Assembly: GCA_028285305.1 (NCBI GenBank)
Contig: JANQPV010000056.1
Location: 124,001 to 188,000 of the forward strand
Length of the DNA: 64,000 nt
Direction of reading: 5' to 3'
DNA from: Alphaproteobacteria bacterium
Lineage (GTDB): Bacteria > Pseudomonadota > Alphaproteobacteria > SMXP01
Shown here: in pieces, positions 33,039 to 42,247 of the stretch
Position numbering within the stretch: the stretch's first letter is position 1
How the letters are laid out: each line of letters starts with the position of its first letter
Made by a program: the position numbers and the translations under genes
Notes under the pieces: generated by a model
What the model was told of the DNA's origin: nothing
The model's input: only the letters and a program-made list of their open reading frames with translations
Databases searched by the model: none

Positions 33039-33911
33039 ATGAGCTCATCCGTCGACGAACTCGTTGACCTTCTCGATCTTGAACCCATTGAGGTCAACCT
33101 CTTCCGGGGGCGCAGTCCTCAAGCCCACTGGCAGAGAGTTTTTGGCGGCCAAGTTCTGGGTCAAGCTTTGGTGGCAGCGACCCGCACCGTGGACAAACGC
33201 GCCGCCCATTCGTTACATGCCTACTTCATCCGGCCTGGCGATCCTAAGACCCCGATTGTTTATGAGGTGGATCGTGCTAGAGATGGCCGGAGTTTTACCA
33301 CCCGGCGCGTGGTTGCGATCCAACATGGCCGGCCGATCTTCAACATGTCCGTGTCCTTCCACCTTGAAGAAGACGGAGCCTCCCATCAGTTCGACATGCC
33401 GGATATCCCTCAGCCTGAGGACCTTGAGACGGAATACGAACTCCGCTTGAAGGCGGCCCCGCGCTTGTCTTCGGAAAAGGCGAAGTACATCACTCAACCC
33501 AGCCCGATCGAACTGCGCCCGGTCGCTCCCGCTGACCTTGTCACACCCGAACAGCGCCCGCCGGAGCAATTCGTGTGGATGAGAGCAACGGGACCGTTGC
33601 CGGAAGATATTTCCCTTCATCAATGCGTTTTGGCTTATGCGAGTGATATGACTCTGTTGGACACGTGCATCATGCCTCACGCAATCAGCTGGCTGGACGA
33701 CCGTCTGCAAACCGCCAGCCTCGATCATGCCATATGGTTTCACCGCCCCTTCAAGGCAGATGAGTGGCTGCTTTATGCCCAAGATAGCCCCTGCTCATTC
33801 GGGTCCAGAGGATTCAACCGAGGCACGATTTATACCCGGGAGGGACAGTTGGTCGCATCGGTCGCCCAGGAGGGTCTGATCCGGATACGCGAACACGCTC
33901 GCAAGAGATAG
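33039..33911 (+). CDS. tesB: acyl-CoA thioesterase II
   Basis: A 290-residue double-hotdog thioesterase. H-W-Q-R-V-F-G-G-Q-V-L-G-Q-A-L-V-A-A, L-H-A-Y-F-I-R-P-G-D and Y-A-S-D-M-T-L-L-D are all TesB signatures; the Asp in S-D-M, a Thr and a Gln in A-Q-E-G form the catalytic set. It hydrolyses medium- and long-chain acyl-CoA in the cytoplasm. I choose ATG 33039 because AGGA precedes it at eight bases; a frame from 33015 adds eight residues without a site. It is a single gene. Confidence 0.93.
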   Translation: MSSSVDELVDLLDLEPIEVNLFRGRSPQAHWQRVFGGQVLGQALVAATRTVDKRAAHSLHAYFIRPGDPKTPIVYEVDRARDGRSFTTRRVVAIQHGRPIFNMSVSFHLEEDGASHQFDMPDIPQPEDLETEYELRLKAAPRLSSEKAKYITQPSPIELRPVAPADLVTPEQRPPEQFVWMRATGPLPEDISLHQCVLAYASDMTLLDTCIMPHAISWLDDRLQTASLDHAIWFHRPFKADEWLLYAQDSPCSFGSRGFNRGTIYTREGQLVASVAQEGLIRIREHARKR

Positions 33912-34145
33912 TCCGGGCATAAACCAGCCCAGAATTGGGCGAATTGGACCTTTGTCCGCAAATTGCCTATACTTTAGGCACTGGGTTCTGCTAGTCGGTA
34001 ACTATTTCGTTTTACGCGATATTTTGTTTTGCGTGCCAAACTCTAGTGCGAGACATTAGGAAAACTATGCCATAGTGAGCCGGGGACGAATCTGTGCAAG
34101 GACTTGAAGGGCGCGGCATTCGAAGAGCAGCGGAAGGGTGTGAAG

Positions 34146-34475
34146 ATGACGGAAAGAGAAGCAAAGTTCCAAATTGGACAGGTTGTTAAGCATCGTTTAT
34201 TCCCGTTCAGAGGAGTCATTTTCGATGTGGATCCGGAATTCGCCAACACCGAAGAATGGTGGTTGTCGATCCCGGAACACATTCGTCCCCGAAAAGACCA
34301 ACCGTTCTACCATCTACTGGCCGAGAATGACGACAGCGAGTACATCGCGTACGTTTCTGAGCAAAACCTCTTGCCGGATGAAACGGGTGAGCCGGTGCGC
34401 CACCCTCAAGTAGGAGAAATGTTTGCTCAGCATGATGACGGCGTCTATCAACTGCGCAAGGAACTCTCGCACTAA
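34146..34475 (+). CDS. hspQ: heat shock protein HspQ (hemimethylated-DNA-binding-like)
   Basis: A 109-residue protein of the HspQ/YccV family. Conserved parts are F-x-I-G-Q-V-V-K-H-R-x-F-P-F-R-G-V-I-F-D-V-D-P, then Q-P-F-Y-H-L-L, Y-V-S-E-Q-N-L-L and G-E-P-V-R-H-P. In enterobacteria it modulates Lon protease specificity and stabilises mutant DnaA. The ORF extends 14 codons upstream, but Met at 34146 starts the family-conserved part. A hairpin-terminator candidate lies directly after the stop. Monocistronic. Confidence 0.92.
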   Translation: MTEREAKFQIGQVVKHRLFPFRGVIFDVDPEFANTEEWWLSIPEHIRPRKDQPFYHLLAENDDSEYIAYVSEQNLLPDETGEPVRHPQVGEMFAQHDDGVYQLRKELSH

Positions 34476-34484
34476 CCAAAGCTC

Positions 34485-34507
34485 AATGGGGCATATCTTA
34501 CCCCATT
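34485..34507 (+). terminator. hairpin after hspQ
   Basis: AATGGGG (34485-34491) and CCCCATT (34501-34507) form a seven-base-pair stem with a nine-base loop, ten bases after the hspQ stop. The following sequence is TCCTT, a weak T-tract. It lies 22 bases from the end of the convergent membrane-protein gene, so it could serve both. Confidence 0.5.
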
Positions 34508-34529
34508 TCCTTACGCCGTCCGCACAGCC

Positions 34530-35312
34530 CTAAAACCTATTCGCACGGCTGGCACGTTGGATGGTGAGCGGCATGTTGGACTTCTCCAAAGTGATCGGGA
34601 TGACGACCTGAGACTGATTTGGACCGACAGAAGCAGATCCCTCTTCAATCCTGTAACCTTCGGCTTCGATGCGGACGAGCAAGTCGGACGGAGAAGCGAT
34701 AGGTACATTTGCGTTAAACTCAATGATAATGTTGCTGCCTCTTTGTTGCGCCACGCCGCCGGACAAGCGCCATGTCTGCCCGGTGGCCGCATTATGCAAC
34801 CGGCCACTGATCTTTTTTGGGACGGAACCGTTCGCACCCGGAATAGCAACTGCAATCGTCACCGGTACGGCTCCGCCGGACGTCAAGTGGAAATGACCTG
34901 CTGGGACATAGCTTGCGGGCGTGTATGCCGGTTCATAACTCCGATACTGTAATTGGCTGCTCGGCTGAACTTCTTGAAGAATGCCTTGAATGACGGGGGC
35001 ATTGTCTTCGAGTTCTTGAATCGGCATGCCCGTCATCATGAGCGCCAGAATGCCCGCACCGACAAAAAACGCCGAGCGATTATTCCGAGGCTCGAAGGCA
35101 AAGACCGCCAGGGAGATAACCACCAAGATGCCCCCAGCCATGTAAAGCAGCGGTATATGCGTGTTCATGACCTGGTTCATCAAAATGTTCATAATAAAGA
35201 GAGAGGACGACTCGCCCTTTTGAAAAAAGTCTGCGGCCATGGCGGATGTCACCCCAGCTCCTCCCGAAAACAACACGGCCAATACGTTTAAAACACCACC
35301 GGATCCGTTCAT
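34530..35312 (-). CDS. membrane protein of unknown function with a beta-rich C-terminal domain
   Basis: A 260-residue protein. There are hydrophobic helices at about residues 7-26, 52-73 and 82-98, then a soluble part from about 100 which is rich in V, I, G and S and looks like a beta-sandwich (A-V-P-V-T-I-A-V-A-I-P; N-I-I-I-E-F-N-A-N-V; S-Q-V-V-I-P-I-T-L). The soluble part probably lies outside the membrane. I do not recognise the family. The gene is single and lies opposite hspQ. ATG 35312 has GGGAAAG before it. Confidence 0.6.
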   Translation of the reverse strand: MNGSGGVLNVLAVLFSGGAGVTSAMAADFFQKGESSSLFIMNILMNQVMNTHIPLLYMAGGILVVISLAVFAFEPRNNRSAFFVGAGILALMMTGMPIQELEDNAPVIQGILQEVQPSSQLQYRSYEPAYTPASYVPAGHFHLTSGGAVPVTIAVAIPGANGSVPKKISGRLHNAATGQTWRLSGGVAQQRGSNIIIEFNANVPIASPSDLLVRIEAEGYRIEEGSASVGPNQSQVVIPITLEKSNMPLTIQRASRANRF

Positions 35313-35539
35313 TGGACTTTCCCTAACTGATTTTCATCCTTGCATCCCCTTAAGGGCGCATTTTCTCGATCATAACACTTTGTTCACGGGGCCCGAAACA
35401 TCTTGTGCGTTCTCCCGAGTCGAGAAATAGAAGGCTTAGCCTGAACTCGAGATGAACAAATCAAGGGCCGGACCGGGGTCAAACTTAGGCCCGAAACGGG
35501 CAGCAACCTTGGCGGAACGCCAAAAGGAGCAGGACGAGA

Positions 35540-37381
35540 GTGAAAAAAAGATACAGAAATCCACCGGCAATCCTTGTCAGTTTGACCGTCAGTATTTTCG
35601 CTCTCAGCGCTTTGGCGCAGGCCGAAGACGACCCGAGCCATGCCATGGCCATGCACGGCGAACCGCTTCGCGCCGATCCGTCTAAGCCCTTCTCTTATAC
35701 GGATCCTTATGCGGTCCCCGGCGGTACACTGAAGATCGGCGAACTCGGCACCTTCGACAGCCTGAACCCGTTCATCGTCGGGGGCACCAAGCCCTTGATT
35801 CATCTCGATCGAACCTACTTCACCGTTCAGCTTCACACGATTGAAAGCCTGATGGCGCGCAGCGCCAACGAACCCTTTACGCTTTATGGTTTGTTGGCAG
35901 AACATGTCCGGCTCCCCGAGGATCGCTCGTGGATCGAGTTTAAGTTGCGCGAAGGCACGCGTTTCTCGGATGGCTCTCCGTTGACGATCGAGGACGTCAT
36001 CTTCTCGCTGAATACGCTCAAGGAAAAAGGCCGGCCCAACTTGCGGCGCTATTACGCGGCGGTTGAGACGATTGAACAGCCGGCGCCGCGAACCGTGAGG
36101 CTCGTGTTCAATGCGTCCGCCAATCAAGAAACGCCGATGATCTTGGGGCTGATGCCCGTTCTCTCTAAAGCCTATTATCAGACCCGCGAGTTTGACAAGA
36201 CCACTTTGGAGCCCCCTCTCGGCAGCGGCCCATATGTCCTCACACGCATCGATCCAGGTAAACAGCTGACCTTCGAACGCGATCCCAATTACTGGGGCAA
36301 CGATCTGCCGGTCAATGCCGATCGCCACAACTTTGATCGCATCATTTATTCCTATTTCCGCGATGAGACAGCCATGTTTGAAGCGTTCAAAACAGGCGAC
36401 ATCATGGTCCGCATCGAGCGGGACGCCAAAAGATGGGCCACCGGCTACGAGTTTCCCGCAGTCAAGCAAAGGCTTGTGATCAGAGACGAGATTAAGCATG
36501 GCCGCCCCTCGGACATGTACGGCTTTGCCTTCAACACCCGGCGGGATCTTTTTGCAGACGTGCGCGTTCGAGAAGCTTTAGTTCATGTTTTCGATTTCGA
36601 ATGGATGAACGAGAACTTCTTTTTCAATTCTTTTGTGCGCGTGCAGAGCTACTTTGACAATAGCGAACTAAGCTCCAAAGGTCGTCCCTTGTCGCCGGGC
36701 GAAGCAGCCATTCTGGGGGAACACCAGGCGGCGGTTCGCGAAGATATTAGGCAGGCCGGTTGGCAAGCACCGCGCACGGGCTCCGTTGAGGCTTACCGGG
36801 CAAATAAGCGCAAGGCTCTGGGGTTGCTGCGAGACGCAGGCTGGGAGTTTAAGGACGGCCTGCTGCGACATACCGCGACGGCAAAGCCTTTCAAGTTTGA
36901 ATTGATGCTCATGGAGCGGAGCGAGGAACGTATCGCCCTCACGTTCGCCCGGGCGCTGAAAGAGATTGGCATCGAGATATCGGTCCGTCTCGTGGATGCC
37001 GCCCAGTTCCACGAGCGCCGTCAGACTTATGATTTCGACATGGTGCCCTTTAAATGGCGCGGCACCCTCTCCCCGGGCAACGAGCAGGCCTTCCGTTACG
37101 GGTCCAAAGAAGCGGATATCGAAGGGACGTTCAATGTGGCCGGGGTCAAGAGCGCCGCCGTGGACCACGTCATCGGTGCCCTGACCAATGCCAAGTCCCG
37201 GCAAGAGTTGGTCGATGCCACCCGTGCCCTCGACCGGCTCCTCCTCTCCGGATTTTATGTCGTGCCGTTCTACTATCAACCAGCGGACCGCTATGCCTAT
37301 TGGATTGAGCTCCACCGCCCGGAGACCCCCGCCCTCACCGGCTCTCAGCTCGACACTTGGTTTATGACGGGCACGAATTAG
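35540..37381 (+). CDS. YejA-type extracellular peptide-binding protein (SBP_bac_5), orphan
   Basis: A 613-residue periplasmic binding protein with a signal peptide (residues 1-28, ending A-L-A-Q-A-E). F-S-Y-T-D-P-Y-A-V-P-G-G-T-L-K-I, then G-T-F-D-S-L-N-P-F-I, is typical of YejA/oligopeptide-binding proteins of ABC importers. Later parts such as R-E-G-T-R-F-S-D-G-S-P-L-T-I-E-D-V and G-S-G-P-Y-V-L are the SBP_bac_5 core. Start is GTG 35540 with AGGA upstream. No permease or ATPase genes follow, so it must work with a transporter encoded elsewhere. The usual Yej operon is yejABEF. Confidence 0.9.
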   Translation: MKKRYRNPPAILVSLTVSIFALSALAQAEDDPSHAMAMHGEPLRADPSKPFSYTDPYAVPGGTLKIGELGTFDSLNPFIVGGTKPLIHLDRTYFTVQLHTIESLMARSANEPFTLYGLLAEHVRLPEDRSWIEFKLREGTRFSDGSPLTIEDVIFSLNTLKEKGRPNLRRYYAAVETIEQPAPRTVRLVFNASANQETPMILGLMPVLSKAYYQTREFDKTTLEPPLGSGPYVLTRIDPGKQLTFERDPNYWGNDLPVNADRHNFDRIIYSYFRDETAMFEAFKTGDIMVRIERDAKRWATGYEFPAVKQRLVIRDEIKHGRPSDMYGFAFNTRRDLFADVRVREALVHVFDFEWMNENFFFNSFVRVQSYFDNSELSSKGRPLSPGEAAILGEHQAAVREDIRQAGWQAPRTGSVEAYRANKRKALGLLRDAGWEFKDGLLRHTATAKPFKFELMLMERSEERIALTFARALKEIGIEISVRLVDAAQFHERRQTYDFDMVPFKWRGTLSPGNEQAFRYGSKEADIEGTFNVAGVKSAAVDHVIGALTNAKSRQELVDATRALDRLLLSGFYVVPFYYQPADRYAYWIELHRPETPALTGSQLDTWFMTGTN

Positions 37382-37731
37382 GGGGGATGCCACGACTGAC
37401 TTGAAGACAAACCCCATGGCGGTGACCGGGGTCTCTTTGGTGATCAAGTTTCAAGGGTCGAGTCCGGCCACTTGTTTGGGCGCTAGACTGACCCGCCCCA
37501 TAGCGTCGACCCGCCGGGCGTCAAGTGACGGAGTGCAAGATATCCAAATGAAGAGTATGACCGCTCGATATCTTAGAAGATCCGCCATTGTTCGATGAAC
37601 ACTTGCGCTGCCGCAACTTGTGTGCTGCGCGGCCTACATCTTATCGTGCTAACTGACAATCGCTTCTTGACCATTGCTCTTGTCAAAGTCAGACTTCGCC
37701 GTACCCCATAATCAGCGTTGGGTACGGGCGT
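37382..37731. other. intergenic region upstream of the DUF1353 gene
   Basis: No gene is recognised in these 350 bases. An ACCCC...GGGGT hairpin at 37411-37432 followed by CTCTTT could end the binding-protein transcript. The right end contains the inverted repeat described separately at 37698-37728. Confidence 0.4.
37698..37728. promoter_or_regulatory. inverted repeat directly before the DUF1353 gene start
   Basis: CCGTACCC (37699-37706) pairs with GGGTACGG (37720-37727) around a 13-base loop, ending four bases before ATG 37732. As RNA this hairpin would bury the only G-rich stretch that could act as ribosome site; as DNA it could be an operator. The stem can be extended with one bulge. Function is inferred. 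Confidence 0.5.
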
Positions 37732-38457
37732 ATGAGACGATTGATATTTTGGACGGCGCTAGTGGCGTTTCTCGCCTTCGCCATCTATGACGACCCGATC
37801 GAGACGGCACGGAAGGCCTACGCCGATTTTCAGTGCCGTATGAACGACACCTGCATGACCGCGCTTCCCATGATTCTCCCCGGTGTGCGCGTATTATTTG
37901 TGGACGAGAGTCTCGCCACGCGCGAAGGTCGTCGCGTCGCCATTCTGGCCGATGCCTGGCCGTTCTGCGACGATGCGACGGGCAACGTTTATCGAGTGCC
38001 CAAATTTTTCGAAACCGATTTTGCCTCTATTCCCGGATGGGCGCAATTCTATGTGCGGCCTGACGACAAGGCGATTGTGGGCGCAGCCATCGTACACGAT
38101 TGGCTCTACGCGGTCGGAGCGGAGAATGATGCGTCCGCCAAGCAGAAGGCGGATGAAATGTTCCGATACGAATTGGGACAGTCGGGCGTTAACATGGTGA
38201 AACGCAACGTCATGTTTGCGGCGGTCAGCATGTTCGGCGGTGAGGCATTTGGTACGGCGGAAGAAATGCGTTTTCGTAATCCCGAAAACGGCAACCCTTA
38301 CATTGGAGCGAAGCCGGAAGTGGCGGTCATCGACACTGTTGCACCTCAGTGTACGAATTTTCTTGAGAAGTATTGGGATCCCGTCGTCGCCTCGGGCGGC
38401 CCGCAGGGGCATTATCTGAGCCCGGACTTTATCGAAGAATGGATCGACTTGAACTGA
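37732..38457 (+). CDS. DUF1353 domain protein
   Basis: A 241-residue protein with an N-terminal hydrophobic segment (about residues 4-19) that may be an uncleaved anchor. The middle part has F-E-T-D-F-A-S-I-P-G-W-A and A-A-I-V-H-D-W-L-Y, the hallmark of DUF1353 (phage-associated and bacterial), with conserved T-D, H-D and Y. It is usually found in phage tail or lysis neighbourhoods, but there is no phage gene here. Function unknown. A hairpin overlaps its ribosome site region. Confidence 0.8.
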   Translation: MRRLIFWTALVAFLAFAIYDDPIETARKAYADFQCRMNDTCMTALPMILPGVRVLFVDESLATREGRRVAILADAWPFCDDATGNVYRVPKFFETDFASIPGWAQFYVRPDDKAIVGAAIVHDWLYAVGAENDASAKQKADEMFRYELGQSGVNMVKRNVMFAAVSMFGGEAFGTAEEMRFRNPENGNPYIGAKPEVAVIDTVAPQCTNFLEKYWDPVVASGGPQGHYLSPDFIEEWIDLN

Positions 38458-38825
38458 GCGCCATCCTGTTTGATTGGGTTTCTCGAGTGAAGTGCGTGAG
38501 ATCGCGATACTTTGCAATTTCGTGGTGAAGTCCACCGCGCCGCCTTTGGCGTAAATCCACGATTATGAGCTTTCAGACTGATGCGGACAATGCGATACGG
38601 GAAGCGGATGAGAGTTTTTTGGTCGTCAGTGACTGAAATCGGGAGACATTCTGAACGCATTTGCTCGATTGGCCAATGGCTGAATTGGTCCCACTTCCGC
38701 CCTCGCAACACGGCTTGAGCACCCCTTAACCCCTCGTTAACCCTCACGTCCCGCGCAACGCCCCCTTAACCAAACGATCAGCGTTTTTGTGCATGATTGG
38801 CGCAATTAAGAAAAAATGAACGGGC
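38458..38825. other. intergenic region before the histidine kinase gene
   Basis: These 368 bases contain only short frames without ribosome sites. A promoter for the kinase gene is expected here; I cannot place it. There is no clear hairpin or repeat. Confidence 0.4.
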
Positions 38826-40826
38826 ATGCGGGTGGAGACGTCTTTCGAAAGTGCTGAAACACTGCGCGAAGACGATCGCATTAAGGAAGGACGCGACGCC
38901 CACCTCACGCACAATCTCAAAACAACTGCGATTTATTCGCTCCCCTGCCTGATCATTCTGAGCCTCTGCTTGCGCGACGAAGTCGAGCTGTGGAAGCTCA
39001 GCGTTTGGGCTTCCCTCACGTTCCTCGTTGTCCTCTCTCGCACCGTCCTCGTCACCCACATCAATAAAGCCGCAAAAATACTAAGTTGCGGCCAGCAAAC
39101 CCTCATCGCAGCGTGGCTTTTTGCGGCCGGCCTTCTCTGGGGGATCGCCCCCTTCCTCCTTCCGGAGGATGCGAACCCAACCGCCCTGATGGCGTGCATC
39201 GTCGCGCTTGCCGGATTGGTCTGCGGATCAACCCTCTCTTTCTCGACCCACCCCAGGCTCGTCCTTGCCTACAACATACCCGTCTTGAGTCTGATCTTTG
39301 CCTACTTTGCCCTCCGTGGGGGAACCGATGCCCTTTGGATGTGCATCATGATACCCCTATTCTTTGGTGTCTGTTGGTCCATGACGAACAGCTCCTACCG
39401 CACCATAACCGGGGCCCTCATGAACGAAGCGGTTGCGCACCAAAAAACCGCCGACCTCAAGCTCAAGGAGGCAGAGCTCGCCGTGGAGATAGAACGAAGA
39501 CGGACGTCTGAAGCAAGCCTTCGCACCAGGTTCGACACAGCGCGCGAGTTCAATGCCGCTCTCGAGCGGCTCTTTCATGCCAGTTTGGAATCGGAATTAG
39601 ACCTAAACTCGTTCGCCGCCGACATCACGGAACGGCTCTCCAAAGTTCTTCACATTCAACGGGTCAGCGTATGGGTGTTTAATGCGGAGGAAACGGCGAT
39701 CAATTGCATAGACCTGTTTGATCTTTCGAGACAATCTCATTCGAATGGAATTATTCTGAAGGCGGATGAACATCCTCGCTACTTTGAGGCTCTCGCCACC
39801 GCTCGGGTGATCGCCGTTTCGGACGCAAGAAGCGACGTCCGCACATCCGGTTTTACGGAGAGCTATCTGGAACCGTTTGACATTTACTCCTTGTTAGATG
39901 CCCCGATCCGAACGGAACGCGGCGTTGTCGGCGTGGTCTGTTGCGAGGCCGTCGGAGAGGCGCGCCTTTGGTCTCCCGATGAAATCGTTCTCACCGCTTC
40001 GGCCGCCCAACTCCTGAGTCAGCAAATTATGTCTGACGACCTAAAGCGCGCCCTCAAGGGTGCCCAGGATGCAAGTATCGCAAAGTCTCAGTTCCTGGCG
40101 AATATGAGCCATGAAATCAGAACGCCCATGAACGGGATCATGGGGTTTTCCGAGGTCGTCCTCGGAACGGACCTAAGTGCGTCACAGCGACAATATCTTG
40201 AGGAGATCCGAACGTGCAGTCGTCATCTTATGCGAATTGTCGATGATATTCTCGACATATCGCGGATTGAGGCCGGGTCCATGGAGTTTGTGCACGAAGA
40301 GATAGATATAGAGAGTGTCGTTCGTCAGGTGTCAACACTTGTCAAACACCAAGCACAAGAAAAAGGGCTGACACTGAACACCTCACTTGACACTCGAATA
40401 GGACCAACACTCTATGGCGATGAGAAGCGCTTGAAGCAGATCCTCATTAATCTTCTCAGCAATGCCATAAAGTTCACAGATCATGGTGGCATAGAACTGA
40501 CGGCCGAATTGAACAAGGACGCATCGAGCGATGTCGTACACACGGTCACGTTCACCGTCTCCGATACAGGCGTTGGAATCTCCGAGAAAGACTTGAACAG
40601 AATATTCGAACGTTTCACCCAAGTGGATGCCTCTATGGAGCGGCGCTTCGGCGGGACAGGATTAGGGCTCGCCATCTGCCAAGAGCTGGTCACCGCCCTG
40701 CAAGGCACGATTTCCGTTGAGAGCGAGTTCGGCAAAGGGACAACGTTTCACGTATCGCTGCCGTTTGAGACCGGCGCACAATGTGACTACGGCGTAAGGG
40801 ACGACCGCGCACAAGCAATCTCGTGA
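38826..40826 (+). CDS. membrane sensor histidine kinase with GAF domain
   Basis: A 666-residue kinase. Residues about 32-190 hold six or seven membrane helices, 200-235 a coiled coil, and about 240-400 a GAF domain (V-W-V-F-N...L-L-D-A-P-I-R...V-G-V-V-C-C-E). The HisKA helix carries His429 in S-H-E-I-R-T-P-M-N-G, and the ATPase domain has N546 in N-L-L-S-N-A-I-K-F, then D-T-G-V-G-I and G-G-T-G-L-G-L-A. There is no receiver domain. It autophosphorylates and would pass phosphate to a response regulator not encoded nearby. Signal unknown. Confidence 0.92.
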   Translation: MRVETSFESAETLREDDRIKEGRDAHLTHNLKTTAIYSLPCLIILSLCLRDEVELWKLSVWASLTFLVVLSRTVLVTHINKAAKILSCGQQTLIAAWLFAAGLLWGIAPFLLPEDANPTALMACIVALAGLVCGSTLSFSTHPRLVLAYNIPVLSLIFAYFALRGGTDALWMCIMIPLFFGVCWSMTNSSYRTITGALMNEAVAHQKTADLKLKEAELAVEIERRRTSEASLRTRFDTAREFNAALERLFHASLESELDLNSFAADITERLSKVLHIQRVSVWVFNAEETAINCIDLFDLSRQSHSNGIILKADEHPRYFEALATARVIAVSDARSDVRTSGFTESYLEPFDIYSLLDAPIRTERGVVGVVCCEAVGEARLWSPDEIVLTASAAQLLSQQIMSDDLKRALKGAQDASIAKSQFLANMSHEIRTPMNGIMGFSEVVLGTDLSASQRQYLEEIRTCSRHLMRIVDDILDISRIEAGSMEFVHEEIDIESVVRQVSTLVKHQAQEKGLTLNTSLDTRIGPTLYGDEKRLKQILINLLSNAIKFTDHGGIELTAELNKDASSDVVHTVTFTVSDTGVGISEKDLNRIFERFTQVDASMERRFGGTGLGLAICQELVTALQGTISVESEFGKGTTFHVSLPFETGAQCDYGVRDDRAQAIS

Positions 40827-40906
40827 ACCTTCACTTGTAGGTGAGGATCACGTACTCCAACACGCGAGGCTTCGCTACACAAACGTTTTGACGCGGCCAG
40901 TCACCC

Positions 40907-41461
40907 TCACACTTTCCGCCCCAATCGCTCCTCTTTGATTGCGGCCGTCTTCTCCGTCCACGCCCTCATCGCTTCGTGGGCACTCGCGGCTTCTTCGGCG
41001 AGAATCACGTCGTGATTGGCGTCCCGGTACGTGAACTCAAGGGCAAGGCCATTGCAATCAAAGAAATACAGGGAGTGACAGAAATGATGATCGATGGTTC
41101 CGAAATTGGCGACGCCCGCCTCGTCGAGCCGCGCTTTGAACTGATCGAGCTCTGCCTTGCTCCCTACCTCCATGGCATAGTGCCAATCTTCCATCCCGTC
41201 TTTAGTCTTGAACAGATCCTCATTTACCGTATGGGGAACATCAAAGAACGCAAGATAGGTCTTGTCCGCCATTTCAAAGAAAAGATGCATGTACGGACGG
41301 TCCCGGCCCGCCGGGTCCTCATCAAAGGCGAGGGCGGCCGCCAGTTTCATGCCCAGAACATCTTCGTAAAACTTACGTGTCTCCTCCGCATCCCGGCAGC
41401 GGAAGGCTGTGTGATGGACACCAGCAATTTTCGGTGCAGACGTTGATAAGGTCTCGGCCAT
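40907..41461 (-). CDS. VOC family protein (glyoxalase/dioxygenase-like)
   Basis: A 184-residue VOC fold protein with two beta-alpha-beta modules. V-H-H-T-A-F-R-C-R-D-A-E-E-T-R-K-F-Y starts the fold with a metal-binding His, and H-S-L-Y-F-F-D-C-N-G-L-A-L-E-F near residue 132 gives a second His and a Glu. A C-terminal helical extension of about 40 residues follows. It is the last gene of a five-gene minus-strand operon with an SDR, ABM, CaiB-type enzyme and histidine phosphatase. An isomerase or dioxygenase role in that pathway is likely; substrate unknown. Confidence 0.87.
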   Translation of the reverse strand: MAETLSTSAPKIAGVHHTAFRCRDAEETRKFYEDVLGMKLAAALAFDEDPAGRDRPYMHLFFEMADKTYLAFFDVPHTVNEDLFKTKDGMEDWHYAMEVGSKAELDQFKARLDEAGVANFGTIDHHFCHSLYFFDCNGLALEFTYRDANHDVILAEEAASAHEAMRAWTEKTAAIKEERLGRKV

Positions 41462-41488
41462 AGCATTCCTCCAGTTTTGAGGAGAAGG

Positions 41489-42223
41489 CTACACTTTCGC
41501 GAAAATCGTCTCAAGACTGGTCATATTCATGCCGTGCTTGGTCACGTTGTAGGGGGTTACATTGATGCATTTGACCATCACATGCTCAATGTCTGGAAAG
41601 ATCGTGCCGGAGGCATCCAGCTTCATGTCGAAGTCAAGCACGTTGATGCACGCGAGATCCTGCTCAAAGGCATGAACGGCCGCCAGACCTCCCCCCGTCG
41701 CCCATCCCAGCATGAGCCGGTTGATCCCTTCGTGTGCGACCAGCAAGAGTGTATGCCACCCAGGTTCGGCCAAGACCCGCTCCAGCCCTCGTGTCGAGCG
41801 CAAATAAGCGTCTTCGAAGCGTTCCCCCGTTTCCATCATGCGCCGGCCCGGTTCATTCGCCTGATGGAATTCGTCGTGCATCCGCCGCGCAAGTTCTTCG
41901 CGCGATTGGGACTGAATGGTCGTCGAACCAGCCTCGATCTCGCGGAAGTCCCGGTCTTCTTCGAGTTCCGGCGGCTCTGCCAAACCGCCAAGCACAATCT
42001 TGGCGGTCTGCCGTGTGCGCGGCAAGCCCGAACAGATCGCACGCTGAAAAGGGATCTCCGCGAGCGCATCCCGGCTGGCCTCCGCCTGCTCGATCCCCAG
42101 CGGCGTAAGGCGGACAGCCGGCGCACCACCCCTTTCGGCGAGCTTAGGATCGAAGTAATCCACATGGGCGTGACGCATCAGATAGATGCGCCGCCGCCTA
42201 TCAGTTTCAGGAAGAAAATTCAT
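41489..42223 (-). CDS. histidine phosphatase family protein
   Basis: A 244-residue branch 1 histidine phosphatase (phosphoglycerate-mutase fold). The catalytic motif is L-M-R-H-A-H with the phospho-histidine near residue 18; the second is A-H-E-G near 167. R-T-R-Q-T-A-x-I marks the substrate arginine region. The lone enzyme probably removes phosphate from a small metabolite; it is not a glycolytic mutase. Fourth in the operon with CaiB and VOC genes, 27 bases before the VOC gene. Confidence 0.9.
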   Translation of the reverse strand: MNFLPETDRRRRIYLMRHAHVDYFDPKLAERGGAPAVRLTPLGIEQAEASRDALAEIPFQRAICSGLPRTRQTAKIVLGGLAEPPELEEDRDFREIEAGSTTIQSQSREELARRMHDEFHQANEPGRRMMETGERFEDAYLRSTRGLERVLAEPGWHTLLLVAHEGINRLMLGWATGGGLAAVHAFEQDLACINVLDFDMKLDASGTIFPDIEHVMVKCINVTPYNVTKHGMNMTSLETIFAKV

Positions 42224-42247
42224 TTCACGAACGATGCTTGGCGCTCT

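Noticed and set aside
35384-36499. Minus-strand 371-codon frame
   Set aside because: Antisense to the YejA-type binding protein, with no recognisable motif.
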